Positions 23,660-33,557 of a DNA stretch of 64,000 bases are shown one piece after another. The translations under genes and the position numbers were made by a program. The DNA is taken from assembly GCA_043228905.1 (NCBI GenBank), contig JBHGNT010000010.1, forward strand, positions 9,548,001-9,612,000, in the 5' to 3' direction. Each line of letters starts with the position of its first letter. Position 1 is the first letter of the stretch. The notes beneath the pieces are model-generated. The model saw only the letters and a list, made by a program, of their open reading frames with translations, was not told the DNA's origin and ran no database searches. The stretch comes from Azolla caroliniana. Its lineage: Eukaryota; Polypodiophyta.

Positions 23660-25157
23660 ATGGAAGGAGGTGTGAGCGGTTTCCCAGGTATGATAGTTCT
23701 ATACTCACAGAACTATGCATACTAGAAGATAAAGATGGAAGACCTTCTCATCGTGAAAGACCTATACGAGCCAGTCAACAGAGCAGACATACCCAGGGGG
23801 GTATTGGAGTCAGATTGGAAACTTCTAAACAGAAAGGTAGTGGCCACCATCCGATAGTGCATCGACGTAAGTGTTCTTCAACATGTGGCGAACGACACAA
23901 ATGCCCACGAGATGTGGCAGAAGCTGTCGGGTCTGTATAAGAGGAAGAACGCGCTCAATAAAAACTCACTGATGAGAAAATTCGTAAGGCTAAAATACAA
24001 AGACGGTGAGAGCATCGTCAAACACATCAACACGTTCATGGGCTATGTAAATCAACTTGTTGCGACCAAGTTTCCCTTGGATGATGCAATGCAGGCCATC
24101 TTGCTGATGTGCACACTATCGGACAACTGGGAGAACCTGGTGGTTACTCTCAACACCTCCTGTCAAGAAGGGAACTTGTCTTTACAGACGGTGAAGACAA
24201 GCATCCTAAATGAGGAGGCAAGGAGGAAGGACAAGGGAGTCCTGTCCCAGTCAGAGTCAAATGTAGCACAACATTGGGACAGAGGAAGGAACCGGCAAAG
24301 AAGTCCACCAAGGAGAGAAAAGTCCCAAGCCAGATCGAAGTCCAGAGGTAAGCTAATGTGCTTTTATTGTGGTAAACCTGGACACTTCTAGAAGGATTGC
24401 CGACACATGAAAAAAAACAAGGGTGTCGGAAACAATGTCAAACCCAGGAAGACTCCTAATGAGAAGAACACTTCTGCCATTGCTACGAGCAATGAAGAAC
24501 TGTTGTTCATCTGTGACCAGACAAGTGCAAATCTTGCAAGTGAAGAATGCACTTGGGTGATCGATTCGGGGCATCGTTCCACATAACTCCATCGAGAGAG
24601 TATTTCTCGACTTAAATAGTCGGAGATAGTGGAGAGTGCAAGATAGCCAGAGTCGGAAGTGTCCGCTTGACGATGTCGACAGGGTGTCGACTGACTCTGA
24701 AGGATATTTGACACATCCCCGATATAAGATTGAATTTGATATCGACTGGAAGGTTAGATGACAAAGGCTATAGTGGTAGCTTTTGGAATGGCAAGTGGAA
24801 GTCTGCCGAGGAAATCTTATAGTGGCCTGAGCACAGAAAGAAGGCACATTATATGTGATGCATGCCCGACTGTACAAATCAGAAGTAATGGTGGAAGCCG
24901 ACTTAGAAGGAGAAATATGTCATAAGAGGCTAGGCCACATGAGTGAGAAGGGAATGCACCTGGAGAAGTGCATCGAGTACTTAGTCGGAAAGCAAAATAG
25001 AGCAGCATTCCACACAAGACCACCGAGGAGAAGAGAAGTGCCACTGGAACTAGTACACACGGACGTGTGCTATGTGGATGCTCCATCACATCGAGGTGGA
25101 CAGTACTTTGTGACGTTCATTGAAGACTATAGTCGGAAGACATGGGCCTTCGTACAT
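23660..25157 (+). pseudogene. Copia A2 gag to integrase start, truncated
   Basis: Same family as A1: MEGGVSGFPGMIVLYSQNYA, then a long clean gag stretch at about 23,885-24,391 (HEMWQKLSGLYKRKNALNKN to zinc knuckle CFYCGKPGHF, then a stop). Protease WVIDSG with frameshift near 24,570; integrase ELVHTDVCYVDAPSHRGG at about 25,050. The frame is cut at about 25,157 (TWAFV) by the LTR of gypsy J. Fewer defects than A1. Confidence 0.85.
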
Positions 25158-25206
25158 ATTTTACCAACTTTACAATCCTTGATCGCAAACTGAACACATT
25201 CTCTAT

Positions 25207-25285
25207 CGACCCTTGATTTGAACCCACGACCTCAACTTCGAAACGAGAGGTTCTCCACCCAATGACCTAGTCTTCTTTACTTGAT
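25207..25285 (-). other. tRNA-like module with B box
   Basis: On the minus strand, GGTCATTGGGTGGAG is followed about 35 nt later by GTGGGTTCAAATC, close to the pol III B box GGTTCRANNCC. Probably a tRNA- or SINE-derived fragment rather than a functional tRNA. Confidence 0.45.
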
Positions 25286-25537
25286 TGTATTATTTTCTCA
25301 CTCTCTCTTGATTATCCCTTGTTTTCCTTGCCCCTCTTTATATAAGTGTTGCCATGCATATGGTACTGTATGGGAGCATGGCATGCATGCAATGCATGAG
25401 TTACATGTAATGCATGATCGCCATTTGGCGCACATGTATTGCACGTGATGCATGGTAGCCATCATGCTCACTTGAGCTCCCATGTATGAAAATAGATATG
25501 GGATATGTATACTGATGAAAATGCATTTTAAAATAAC

Positions 25538-25737
25538 TAACCTAGCTTAGTGGTGTATACTTTGTGTTTGGCATACAAGGTTGAGAGTTCAAGTCTCTTA
25601 ATTTTACTTAATACAATATATAGCTTCATTCTTATATCATCAAGCACATTTATTACACACTTTTAAAAATAAATAGCCTAGCCTAGTGGTATGTACATTG
25701 TACTTCGTATATAAGGATGTGGGTTCAAGTCTCTCAA
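25538..25737 (+). other. Two tandem tRNA-like modules (A and B boxes)
   Basis: First copy: A-box TAGCTTAGTGG near 25,543 and B-like AGTTCAAGTCT. Second: A-box TAGCCTAGTGG at 25,679-25,689 and B-box GGTTCAAGTCT at about 25,721. Both A boxes fit TRGCNNAGTGG exactly. They lie antisense in the U3 of the J LTR. Confidence 0.55.
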
Positions 25738-25789
25738 ATATTATTAAATACAACATTTAAGCTCATTTTTATATCGTGAAGCACATTCT

Positions 25790-27185
25790 TCACGACACCC
25801 ACCCCCTCTGAGCTTGCACATTGGTTGTGCAGAGTTCATCCAACACTTCTTCCGATTCTTTTAGTTCTTCTAGTTCTTCATAAAATTCGGGCTCTAATGA
25901 CTCCCTCCTTTTAAATATTTTAATCCTTTTTCTTGCAATTGGGATACGAATTTCTGTCCCATCTAATTCATTGAGGAAATATGTGGCTTTATCTGTTATT
26001 TTCCTAACTTCATAAGGTCCAAACCATCTTTTTGCAAACTTCTGAATAGTACTGTATTGATTATCTAGGTTACTATCATATACTAATACCCAATCTCCCT
26101 CTTGCACCTTTCTTGGTCGTATTCTTTTCATCTTGTCAAATCTGTCCTTATTCTTCATTCTTGCCTCTTTTAATCTAGTAGCTGCTTTTTCTATGTCTTC
26201 TGTCCTTGATTGAAGTTGTCGTATTCGAACCGCAAATAAATCTTCCCTACTCATTTCCGATTCCCAAGGCAACACAGCCCATGTAGTTATCTTTTCTTCA
26301 ATTGGCATTATTGGCTTCTGTCCTGTGATTAATTCTACAGTCATATATCCAGTAACAATGCTGTGAGTTGTCCTATCAACCCATAGTGCATAGGGTAAGG
26401 CTTTTGGCCAATCATTAACCCGTCCTCTACATGCCTTTGCCAAAGCTTTGACTATTGGCCCATGTCCCCTTTCTACCTTTCCATTAGCTTCTGGATTGTA
26501 TGCCGTTGTCAAAGAAAGCCGAATTCCTATTTTGTCGAAAAAATCTTGAGCTTCCGCAGAATTGAGTTCTCCCTTATCTGCCACTATCTTCCCGATACAT
26601 CCATATCTACAAACAATGTCCTCCAAGATGAATTGACATACTCCTAATGCCCCTTTTGTTTGCAATGAACGACCTTCCACTTGATTTGTTAGATCTTCTC
26701 TAGCAAGAACCAAGTATCTCTTTTGTCCTACTCCAAGTGGCATTGTTACCAAATCTATCATCCACTTGTAATGCACCCCCGGTGAGTATGTTGGGTGTAA
26801 TTCATCACAAAATTTTACGTTTGAATAATATTGACAAGTGGGACAAGTTTCCACATACTTTTTTATTTGCTCATAGTATCGAGGCCACCAAAATCGTTCT
26901 TTAATCTTACTGAAAGTGGCCCACACTCCTCGATGACTAGCCCATTCTTTGTCATGCAGCTCTCTGATTATCTCCTTTCTTTGCCCTTCAGAACCTATTA
27001 CTCTTTGCGGGTTTCCAGTCTTGGTTTTCGGATGTCGCCATAGATATCCTTCATGCAGGAAGAACTTATGGGCTTTCTTGCGTAACTGTGTGAACTCTTT
27101 TCCAGATCGACCTTTGTACTTGACAGGGGTTTGTAGGTATTTCCCTATTTCCTTGAATTCTTCTTCATACTCCTCTTCATACGGG
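25790..27185 (-). CDS. Gypsy J integrase, intact
   Basis: Reads without interruption for about 465 codons from 27,185. Integrase inserts the cDNA into host DNA. Counting from the first methionine in the open frame (27,229): zinc finger H92, H99, C129, C132 (LHDKEWASHR, CPTC); catalytic D159 (MIDLVTMPLG), D218 (IVADKGE) and E253 (NGKVERGHG). The second Asp to Glu spacing is one residue shorter than in element C. The text YNPEANGKVERGHGPIV is less usual for plant gypsy elements, and fungal elements have similar text. C-terminal RWFGPYEVRKITDKATYFL is the usual SH3-like region; no chromodomain. The stop TGA lies inside the LTR start (TGTCGTGA). Everything upstream of integrase is missing. Confidence 0.85.
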
Positions 27186-27761
27186 CTATTGAAGAAAGGG
27201 CGTGGGTTTGAGTGGAGGACGGAGCACACGGAGTCAGTCCGGAGACTAAAGGAGGCGTTTATGGTAGCGCCGGCCCTCCGTAAAGCAGTTTACGGCAAGG
27301 GTGTTCCCATCTGCGTGACGGTGGACACGAGCCCGACCGATCGGGTGGGTAATCAGTCAGGAGGACAAGGACGGCGTACGATTCCCGATCCGGTTCGGGG
27401 CGAAGGTATTGAGCGAGCGGTAGCGAGGATACACCCAAGTTAAGCGCGAGTTTTGGGGTATCGTTTTGGCAGTTAAGGCCGACAAGGACTATCTGATCGG
27501 GACGGAGGTGATCATCGAGACAGATTGCCTGCCGATAATCGGCATGTTTTCCGGATGTGCGATGCCAGACCTAGCAATGCTCCGGTGGATAGCGTACATT
27601 AAGTCCCTGAACCCGGAGATACGGCACATCTCCGGAAAAGACAACCCCATGGCCGACATGCTTTCGAGAGCAAGGTTCAACGATGAAGATGGCATGGTTT
27701 CGGATGACGAAGAAGTCGGCGAGGATTTCTTCGGGTCGGCTAACGTAACGACTGTCAAGAC
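27186..27761 (+). pseudogene. Gypsy D2 RNase H, frameshifted
   Basis: Starts in the connection region (GRGFEWRTEHTESVRRLKEAF), then ICVTVDTSPT; after a frameshift, KADKDYLIGTEVIIETDCLP, LRWIAYIKSLNPEIRHISGK and NPMADMLSRARF, the end of RNase H. The frame stops near 27,761 where chromovirus C is inserted. It is joined head-to-head to gypsy J at about 27,185. Confidence 0.82.
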
Positions 27762-27928
27762 TGAGAGAGAGAAAGAGAGAGAAAAAGAGATAGAGAGATA
27801 ATTGAAAGAGAATTATTATATTGAAGCATAAAATGGATTACAAAGAGTAGGCTACAAAATGGCGTTGAACCAATGTAGGTTTGGGATGGGTGGTAGATCC
27901 CTATTTATAAGTAATAGAGAACACTCTA

Positions 27929-28059
27929 GAATATTCTAGGTTATCCTAGAATGTAGAGTAATCTAGAAGATCTCTAGAGTATTCTAGAAGGTTTTAGTGG
28001 TATAGAACACTCTAGAATATTCTAGGTCATTCTAGAATGTAGAGTAATATAGAATATTC
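27929..28059. promoter_or_regulatory. Cluster of heat-shock-element cores in the C LTR
   Basis: Five inverted GAA/TTC pairs in 131 bp: GAATATTC at 27,929, 28,015 and 28,052; TTCTAGAA at 27,982 and 28,030. All fit nGAAnnTTCn or nTTCnnGAAn. They lie 5' of the LTR TATA box in element orientation. The same cluster is present in the right-hand LTR (about 32,282-32,412). Confidence 0.6.
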
Positions 28060-28117
28060 CTATGATATTAGATTTCATATTCTAGAGACTATACATATAA
28101 GAATATTAATACAATGG

Positions 28118-28180
28118 TTAAGGATTTGACATGTGTACAACAAGGTCGTGGGTTCAAATCCTTTCGAGTGAGTGTCATGA
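28118..28180 (+). other. tRNA-like stretch with perfect B box in the C LTR
   Basis: ATGGTTAAGGAT is followed by GGTTCAAATCC, an exact B-box consensus. Antisense to element C; the same text recurs at about 32,471-32,533 in the other LTR. The A box is weak. Confidence 0.45.
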
Positions 28181-28207
28181 TCCTTTCCATGCATGATGTG
28201 ACTGTTA

Positions 28208-30021
28208 TCATGACACTATCCCCCTTCTTCGACAACACGTCTCACGGGTCGTAGGGTTTGTATTAGGACCTGGTTTACAAGGATATTGGCGATGAAATGC
28301 ATTGACGAGTTCTGTAGCATTGGAAAGATTTGTGGCAGGTTCCCAAGTTCGATCATTGGGGGTATAGCCTAGCCAATCGACTAAGTAATACAACTTGTTG
28401 CGCAGGATTTTAGAATCGAGAACGGCAACAACTTCAAATTCAGGCCCGTCCAAGAACTCGACAGGTGGTGGGGTTGTCGTAAGACGGCCCGGAATTGAAC
28501 TTGTAGTATAAGGTTCCAAAAGGGATACATGAAACACCGGATGAAGATGCATGTGCGGAGGGAGGTCAAGACGAAATGCAACATCACTTATCTTACCAGT
28601 GATCATGTAAGGGCCAAAACGTCGGTAATCCAATTTACTGCAAGGTCGAGTGGTCTTGATGTTGTGTTGGAGAAGCCATACATGATCCCCAATGCGGAAC
28701 TTTTTTGAGGAGTCTAGACGATGACGATCGGCAAGCCTCTTGTGTGTAAATTGAGCATCGTGCAAATTGTGGAGAATGTTAGCTTGAATTTCTTGGAGGC
28801 GACTAAGACAATCCTCGGCAGCAGGGTTGGTAGGAACTTCTGGATGCGCATTCATCGTCCACCGAGGATGACAGCCCGTATTTGCGAAAAATGGGGAATA
28901 TCCTGTAGAAGAATGGGCTGAGTTGTTGTAAGCAAATTCCGCCAAGTGCAAAAAAGCAGCCCAATCATTTTGTTGATAGTTGATGAAACAATGAAGATAT
29001 TGTTCCAATGTCTGGTTGGTACGCTCTGTTTGGCCATTTGTTTCAGGATGATAGCCCGAAGAAAGCTTAACTGAAATGTGGAGAAGTTTGAACAGGTGCT
29101 TCCAAAACTTTGAGATGAATTGTGGACCACGATCACTAATAATATCATCCGGCAAACCATGATGCTTACATACCTCCCGCATAACGAGATCAGCCGTCTC
29201 TTGACTAGTAATCGACTTTGTACATGGCAAGAAATGTGCCATTTTGGTAAATCGATCAACCACTGTGAGAATTGCATCAAAACCTTTTGAAACTGGGAGA
29301 TCAGTAATGAAGTCCAAGGATATAGACTTCCAAGGAATTTCCGGAATGGGAAGTGGTTGTAGTAAGCCATAGGGTCGGTGACGAGGATTCTTTGATCGAC
29401 AACATATATCACAACTCCGAACATACTCCTCAACAAAATGACAAAGGCGAGGCCACCAATAGCATCGAGAAATTAATTCTAGAGTCTTGTGAACTCCAAA
29501 ATGACCAGCCATTGGTGAGTCATGGCAATGTTGCAAAACTTGTAGCCGTGGGGGACCATCAGGAACATATAATAAATTTTGTCGAAATAGAAAACCATCA
29601 TGCCAATAGAACTGACAATAGTCATTACGAGGATTTTTCGACTCTGAGCAAGAAGCACGATCCGGGACGATATGATCCAAAACATCCTTGGCGAAATCAT
29701 CAGTGGCCATATGATCTCGAATGGAATTTTCAAGAGTTGTTATGGCGTTAACTACCAGTAATCGTAATCTATTAGGACCCAAAAGGATTTGTTTTTGATG
29801 CTCAAATGCAGGTTCCCCTCGACGAAGTTCCATATAAGAGCGCCGAGAAAGAGCATCTGCTTTGCCTTGCTGCATCCCAGGGCGATATATGATGATAAAG
29901 TCGAAGTGAGTCAAAAATTGCGCCCACCGGGCTTGTCGCCGACTCAAGACTCGAGCATTTTGGAAATAAGTCAGGTTCTTATGATCATTGTAGACAATGA
30001 TTTGTTGAGAAGAACCTTCTA
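28208..30021 (-). pseudogene. Element C: RNase H end, integrase and chromodomain
   Basis: Uninterrupted for about 600 codons. Numbering from the ATG of the open frame at 30,121: RNase H tail IVYNDHKNLTYF to QGKADALSRR (about 41-93); integrase zinc finger H207, H211, C237, C240; catalytic D270 (SLDFITDLP), D330 (ISDRGPQF), E366 (GQTERTNQ); GPY/F-type region RRFGPYMITGK at about 500; chromodomain about 562-612 (EVVAVLDSKILRNKLYYLVD, then WEPATNLSNA). A chromodomain would tether integration to marked chromatin. Its NLSNATELVNAFHRQYP tail is like fungal/Tcn1-like elements. The stop TGA lies inside the LTR (TGTCATGA). Called a pseudogene because the first half of RNase H is deleted and the fusion to reverse transcriptase is lost. 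Confidence 0.85.
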
Positions 30022-30029
30022 GGAAAAAA

Positions 30030-30768
30030 TCATTGCTGAGTAAGCGGAAGCACAACCTTGGAATAATCTTTAATAAATTTTCGATAAAAATTTGCAAACC
30101 CGAGAAAACATTGCACATCACGCACTGAAAGGGGCGTTTGCCACTCTAAAATTGCTTGTACCTTCATGGGGTCCATAGCAATACCATTTGACGATACAAC
30201 ATACCCCAAAAATTCCACTTGATTCTGGCCGAAACTACACTTTTCTAATTTTGCGTAGAGACCATATTCTCGGAGTCGACGCAGTACTTGACGAACATGT
30301 TCATCATGCTCCTCTTGGGTCTTTGAGTAGATTAAAATATCATCTAGGTAAACTATAGTGAAGATATCAAGAAAATCTCGAAAAATATCGTTCGCCATAT
30401 GTTGGAAAACAGCAGGTGCAGTCGTGAGACTGAATGGCATCACTGTATACTCAAAATGTCCATAGCGAGTGCGGAAAGCTGTCTTCCATTCATCCCCCGG
30501 GCGAATCCGAACTAGATTATATGCTCCGCGAAGGTCTAACTTCGTGAAATATTTTGCACCACTAAGACGTTCCAAAAGATTCAGGATTAATGGTAGAGCA
30601 TATCTATTCCGGATAGTCACTTTGTTTAGCCTCGATAATCCACGACCAACCGAAGAGTCCCATTCTTCTTCTTAACGAAGAAGGTAGGTGCACCAGCAGG
30701 GGATCTAGAATGCCGAATGAATCTGTTTGCCAAATTCTCATCAATATATTCCCGCAAAGTCTCTAGCT
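30030..30768 (-). pseudogene. Element C reverse transcriptase
   Basis: From [20 protein letters not shown] and LRLVVDYRG, after a frameshift near 30,630, to [23 protein letters not shown] and the catalytic YLDDILIYS (about 30,340-30,365), then [17 protein letters not shown] and [13 protein letters not shown]. It stops at about 30,030 (VVLPLTQQ), where the connection region and start of RNase H are deleted. Confidence 0.88.
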
Positions 30769-31452
30769 CTACAGGGAGAGATTATAAATTGGGCCCCATG
30801 GAGGTTCTTTCCTTGGTTGTAAGTCAATAGGGCAGTCGTATGGCCGATGCTCCGGCAATGTATTGGCCTTCACCTTATCAAAGACATTTGAAAACTCCTT
30901 GTATTTCTCTGGTAGTTTAATATCCGCTTCACATGAAGTGGATGATGGAGTTGCTATTATTGCGAAGACGAACATGGCCTCGTTCTCCCCTTCCTCCCAC
31001 AATTGTCGTAAAGTGATGGGCGATAACTCCGGGAATCTATTATCACATGTAGGAGAGAGGGGTTCGGGATTTGTGCTTTTTTCCCGGGTCTCCTCAATTG
31101 TTCTTTTCATCCAATCAATCTTCGGGTTATGGAGTTCAAACCAGGGGAGACCTAGAACTATTGGGTGTTCCGGACTACGAATAATGTTGAAAGAGATTAT
31201 GCTTGCCAAATTGCCAAGAACTATCCTAATTGGCTCGGACTCCTCGACTATATCTCCTGATGCTATGGGACGTCCATCAATGACTCCTACGGCTACTGGG
31301 CTGGGAAGCATATTCAAGAGGATGTTTTGTGACAAGGCAAATTCACGATCCATGAAACAAGAGTTGGCTCCAGAATCTAGAAGGGCAGAGGCTAGGACTT
31401 GATGACATGTAGATGTGGTAAGCTCGACTTGTGCTGAAAAAACTTGACTCAC
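30769..31452 (-). CDS. Element C protease region
   Basis: 227-codon frame with the aspartic protease site [12 protein letters not shown] (about residues 25-36), the flap region [15 protein letters not shown] and [15 protein letters not shown], then a linker ending [13 protein letters not shown] just before reverse transcriptase. It would cleave the polyprotein. The stop between it and reverse transcriptase is probably a mutation. Confidence 0.8.
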   Translation of the reverse strand: MSQVFSAQVELTTSTCHQVLASALLDSGANSCFMDREFALSQNILLNMLPSPVAVGVIDGRPIASGDIVEESEPIRIVLGNLASIISFNIIRSPEHPIVLGLPWFELHNPKIDWMKRTIEETREKSTNPEPLSPTCDNRFPELSPITLRQLWEEGENEAMFVFAIIATPSSTSCEADIKLPEKYKEFSNVFDKVKANTLPEHRPYDCPIDLQPRKEPPWGPIYNLSL

Positions 31453-31537
31453 TTGATTTGATGAAATGGAACCACGACTAGGAACTAACTCTACATAGCT
31501 AGGATGGTCCAGCCAATGGCTCCTATTTTGGCCGGAC

Positions 31538-32221
31538 TTACTCGTTTAACACATCCTCTAATTGACTCAAGACATCGAATCTATTCTCATGACATGGACT
31601 ATGAGGCTTATTTATGTTATTAGAAGTAACAATAGAACTCGATGTAGGGTTTTCATGGGCACTTACTTGGTATACTTGACGCCTAGGTTTATGTGGACAA
31701 TTTACAACTATATGTCTTGGACCGCCACAATACAGGCAGAGGCGATGCGCTCGACGTCGTTGCTTCTCAGCATCTGATAACGGCCCACGACGTTGTGTTG
31801 ACTCTATTTCCATCGGAGTTGGGCCATCCCTTGTAATGGGTCTAGATACTTGTGGAGGCGTTGCGACTACGGAAGCGTAAGTCTGCTCAGGTTGGCGTAA
31901 CATTTGTTGGCGCTCAGAACGTCGCTCAAATAGGCGATTATCACATCGCACAACTCGACTAATGGCTTCTGTAAGTGACTTCGGATCTTTAGGGAAAGTA
32001 AGAAGAAGATCTTTGACATCATTTCTCAAACCTTGACGGAATTGATCCATTAAAGCTGCCTCATCCCAAGGAATATCGCATGCCAAGAGACGGAAATCGG
32101 CTGCATAAGACGACGCGAGACGATCTCCTTGTCGGAGCCTTCGAATCTTGTTTATCGCTGTCCTAGTGCTGTCGGTGTCTCCGAAACTAGCTTGAAACTC
32201 TTTAACACTCTATTTATAAGT
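31538..32221 (-). pseudogene. Element C gag, N-terminally deleted
   Basis: From KEFQASFGDTDSTRTA and YAADFRLLACDIPWDEAALM, the retrotransposon gag core, to zinc knuckle CLYCGGPRHIVVNC (C-X2-C-X4-H-X4-C). The open frame runs to about 31,538. The N-terminus and primer site are gone: the frame joins the truncated 5' LTR at about 32,222. Confidence 0.82.
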
Positions 32222-32568
32222 ACCAATTTAGGTTTGGGATGGGTGGTAGATCCCTATTTATAAGTAATAGAGAACACTCTAGAATATTCTAGGTTATCCT
32301 AGAATGTAGAGTAATCTAGAAGATCTCTAGAGTATTCTAGAAGGTTTTAGTGGTATAGAACACTCTAGAATATTCTAGGTCATTCTAGAATGTAGAGTAA
32401 TATAGAATATTCCTATGATATTAGATTTCAAATTCTAGAAATTATACATATAAGAATATTAATACAATGGTTAAGGATTTGACATGTGTACAACAAGGTC
32501 GTGGGTTCAAATCCTTTCGAGTGAGTGTCATGATCCTTTCCATGCATGATGTGACTGTTATCATGACA
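32222..32568 (-). mobile_element. 5' LTR of element C, truncated
   Basis: 347 bp, aligning without gaps to 27,869-28,215 with about four mismatches. The last 107 bp (U5 side), present in the left LTR, are missing. Confidence 0.88.
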
Positions 32569-32884
32569 CTGACGAGGAAAAGGGACACTCCGGCGCTTAA
32601 CGAATTTGACGAAAGTAGGTACGATGGGGAGTGGCTCCAAATCGGGAGGTTCCTACGGACGATGACGACGGATGCAGCATGGACGAGAGAGGAGGTGAGC
32701 CGGGTACGGAAGAAGGCGTACCAGGTGGAAGGACGCGCACTGCAGAACAAGACAACCGCGGCAGTATGCTGGTTCTTGATCGAAGAGGTAGTGTGTCGGT
32801 ACGGGTGCGTCGGGAGGATCGTGGCGGACCGGGGAGAGTTGGATGTGAGGGAGGCTGAGGAGTTGTTCGAACGACTGGGGCGGA
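32569..32884 (+). pseudogene. Gypsy D2 integrase, internally deleted
   Basis: Resumes the D2 pol after element C: EFDESRYDGEWLQIGRFLRT, VRKKAYQ, then QVEGRALQNKTTAAVCWFLI, RYGCVGRIVADRGELD and ELFERLG. This parallels intact integrase J (EIGKYLQTP, QVEGRSLQTKGALGV, IVADKGELNSAEA) but lacks about 130 residues containing the zinc finger and first catalytic Asp, and lacks everything after ERLG, where a purine tract and the LTR follow. Confidence 0.8.
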
Positions 32885-33557
32885 TGTCGTGAAGAAAACC
32901 GGCCATAGGCGGATTCGGGCAAAAAGGCGCATGAACCGGCTCTTACACGGATGGACGCATGAATTGATATTTTGATATTGATTCATAAATGGATCACCTG
33001 ATGTAAATACTAAGTAGTGCACGTTTATTAGGGGGGATTGTGCGTATCTTTGTCAGAAGGGACAAGGAATAAAACGATTTAACTAGGGAAAGGGGCACCC
33101 CTTTTTGGGAACTATTTAAGGAGAGGAGACAAGGAGGAGAAGGGGATCACGCATTAAGGAGGACGAAGTGCTGCAGGACCGAGGACCGAACTCTCTCTCC
33201 TCCTCCGATCGTCATTCTCTGTGGGTACGAGGAGTTCAACGCCTCTGCTTCATGGGCAGCTCGTGCGCTGCCAGCAGAGGCTTTTTCTTTTGCGTTTCTC
33301 TGGGTCCAGTGTGTTCCGTCTGTGTGCGTGAGTAGGGTCCCCATGTCGGGCCCATCGCCGCCTTGCCAGTTGTAACCATTAGAGTTTGTAATCTCTTGTT
33401 ATTGTAATCAAGTGTTCCGTTCTATATATCTCCTTCTCGCTTCTACGTGTCTGTGAATCTCTCGCTCTCTCTCTCCCTCTCTCTCTCTCGCTCCTCGGTC
33501 CAAGACCCCCGTGGTCCCGCCCCTTCTACACGCACGCACGCGCGTAACAACGCGACA
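32885..33557 (+). mobile_element. 3' LTR of gypsy D2 (family D)
   Basis: 673 bp, TGTCGTGAAG after GGGGCGGA, ending AACGCGACA. Its tail (AAGACCCCCGTGGTCCCGCC) matches the D1, D3 and D4 LTRs. This links family D LTRs to an element that once carried pol. Confidence 0.85.

Larger units (their letters stand above)
25158..25797 (-). mobile_element. 3' LTR of gypsy J, carrying tRNA-like modules
   Basis: On the minus strand it begins TGTCGTGAAGAATG after a purine tract (GAGGGGGTGGG), the same first ten bases as family D LTRs. The U3 end contains a tandem pair of about 140-bp units, each ending in a variant of AAGCACATT. The far end, against copia A2, is not a recognisable LTR terminus, so it may be truncated. 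Confidence 0.7.
27762..28215 (-). mobile_element. 3' LTR of element C
   Basis: 454 bp. On the minus strand it begins TGTCATGATAAC after the polypurine tract GAAGAAGGGGGATAG and ends in a CT run (CTCTCTCA). TATA (TATAAATAGGG, minus) at about 27,900. Upstream of it lie repeated TCTAGAATATTCTAG palindromes, and at the U3 start an antisense tRNA-like stretch. Confidence 0.88.
27762..32568 (-). mobile_element. Chromodomain gypsy element C, young, nearly complete
   Basis: 4.8 kb on the minus strand, inserted in the pol of D2 between RNase H and integrase. Order: truncated 5' LTR (right), gag, protease, reverse transcriptase, partial RNase H, integrase, chromodomain, polypurine tract, 3' LTR (left). 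The shared 347 bp of the LTRs differ at about four positions, so this is one of the youngest insertions here. Two deletions disable it: from the 5' LTR into gag (removing the primer site), and one at the reverse transcriptase-RNase H junction. No clear TSD. Confidence 0.88.

Noticed and set aside
25538-25737. Genuine tRNA genes
   Set aside because: A and B boxes are present, but acceptor and anticodon stems do not pair well by eye, and the copies lie inside an LTR.
28208-30121. Antisense frames inside element C (for example 29,353-29,751 plus)
   Set aside because: Shadows of the integrase frame on the minus strand, without motifs.
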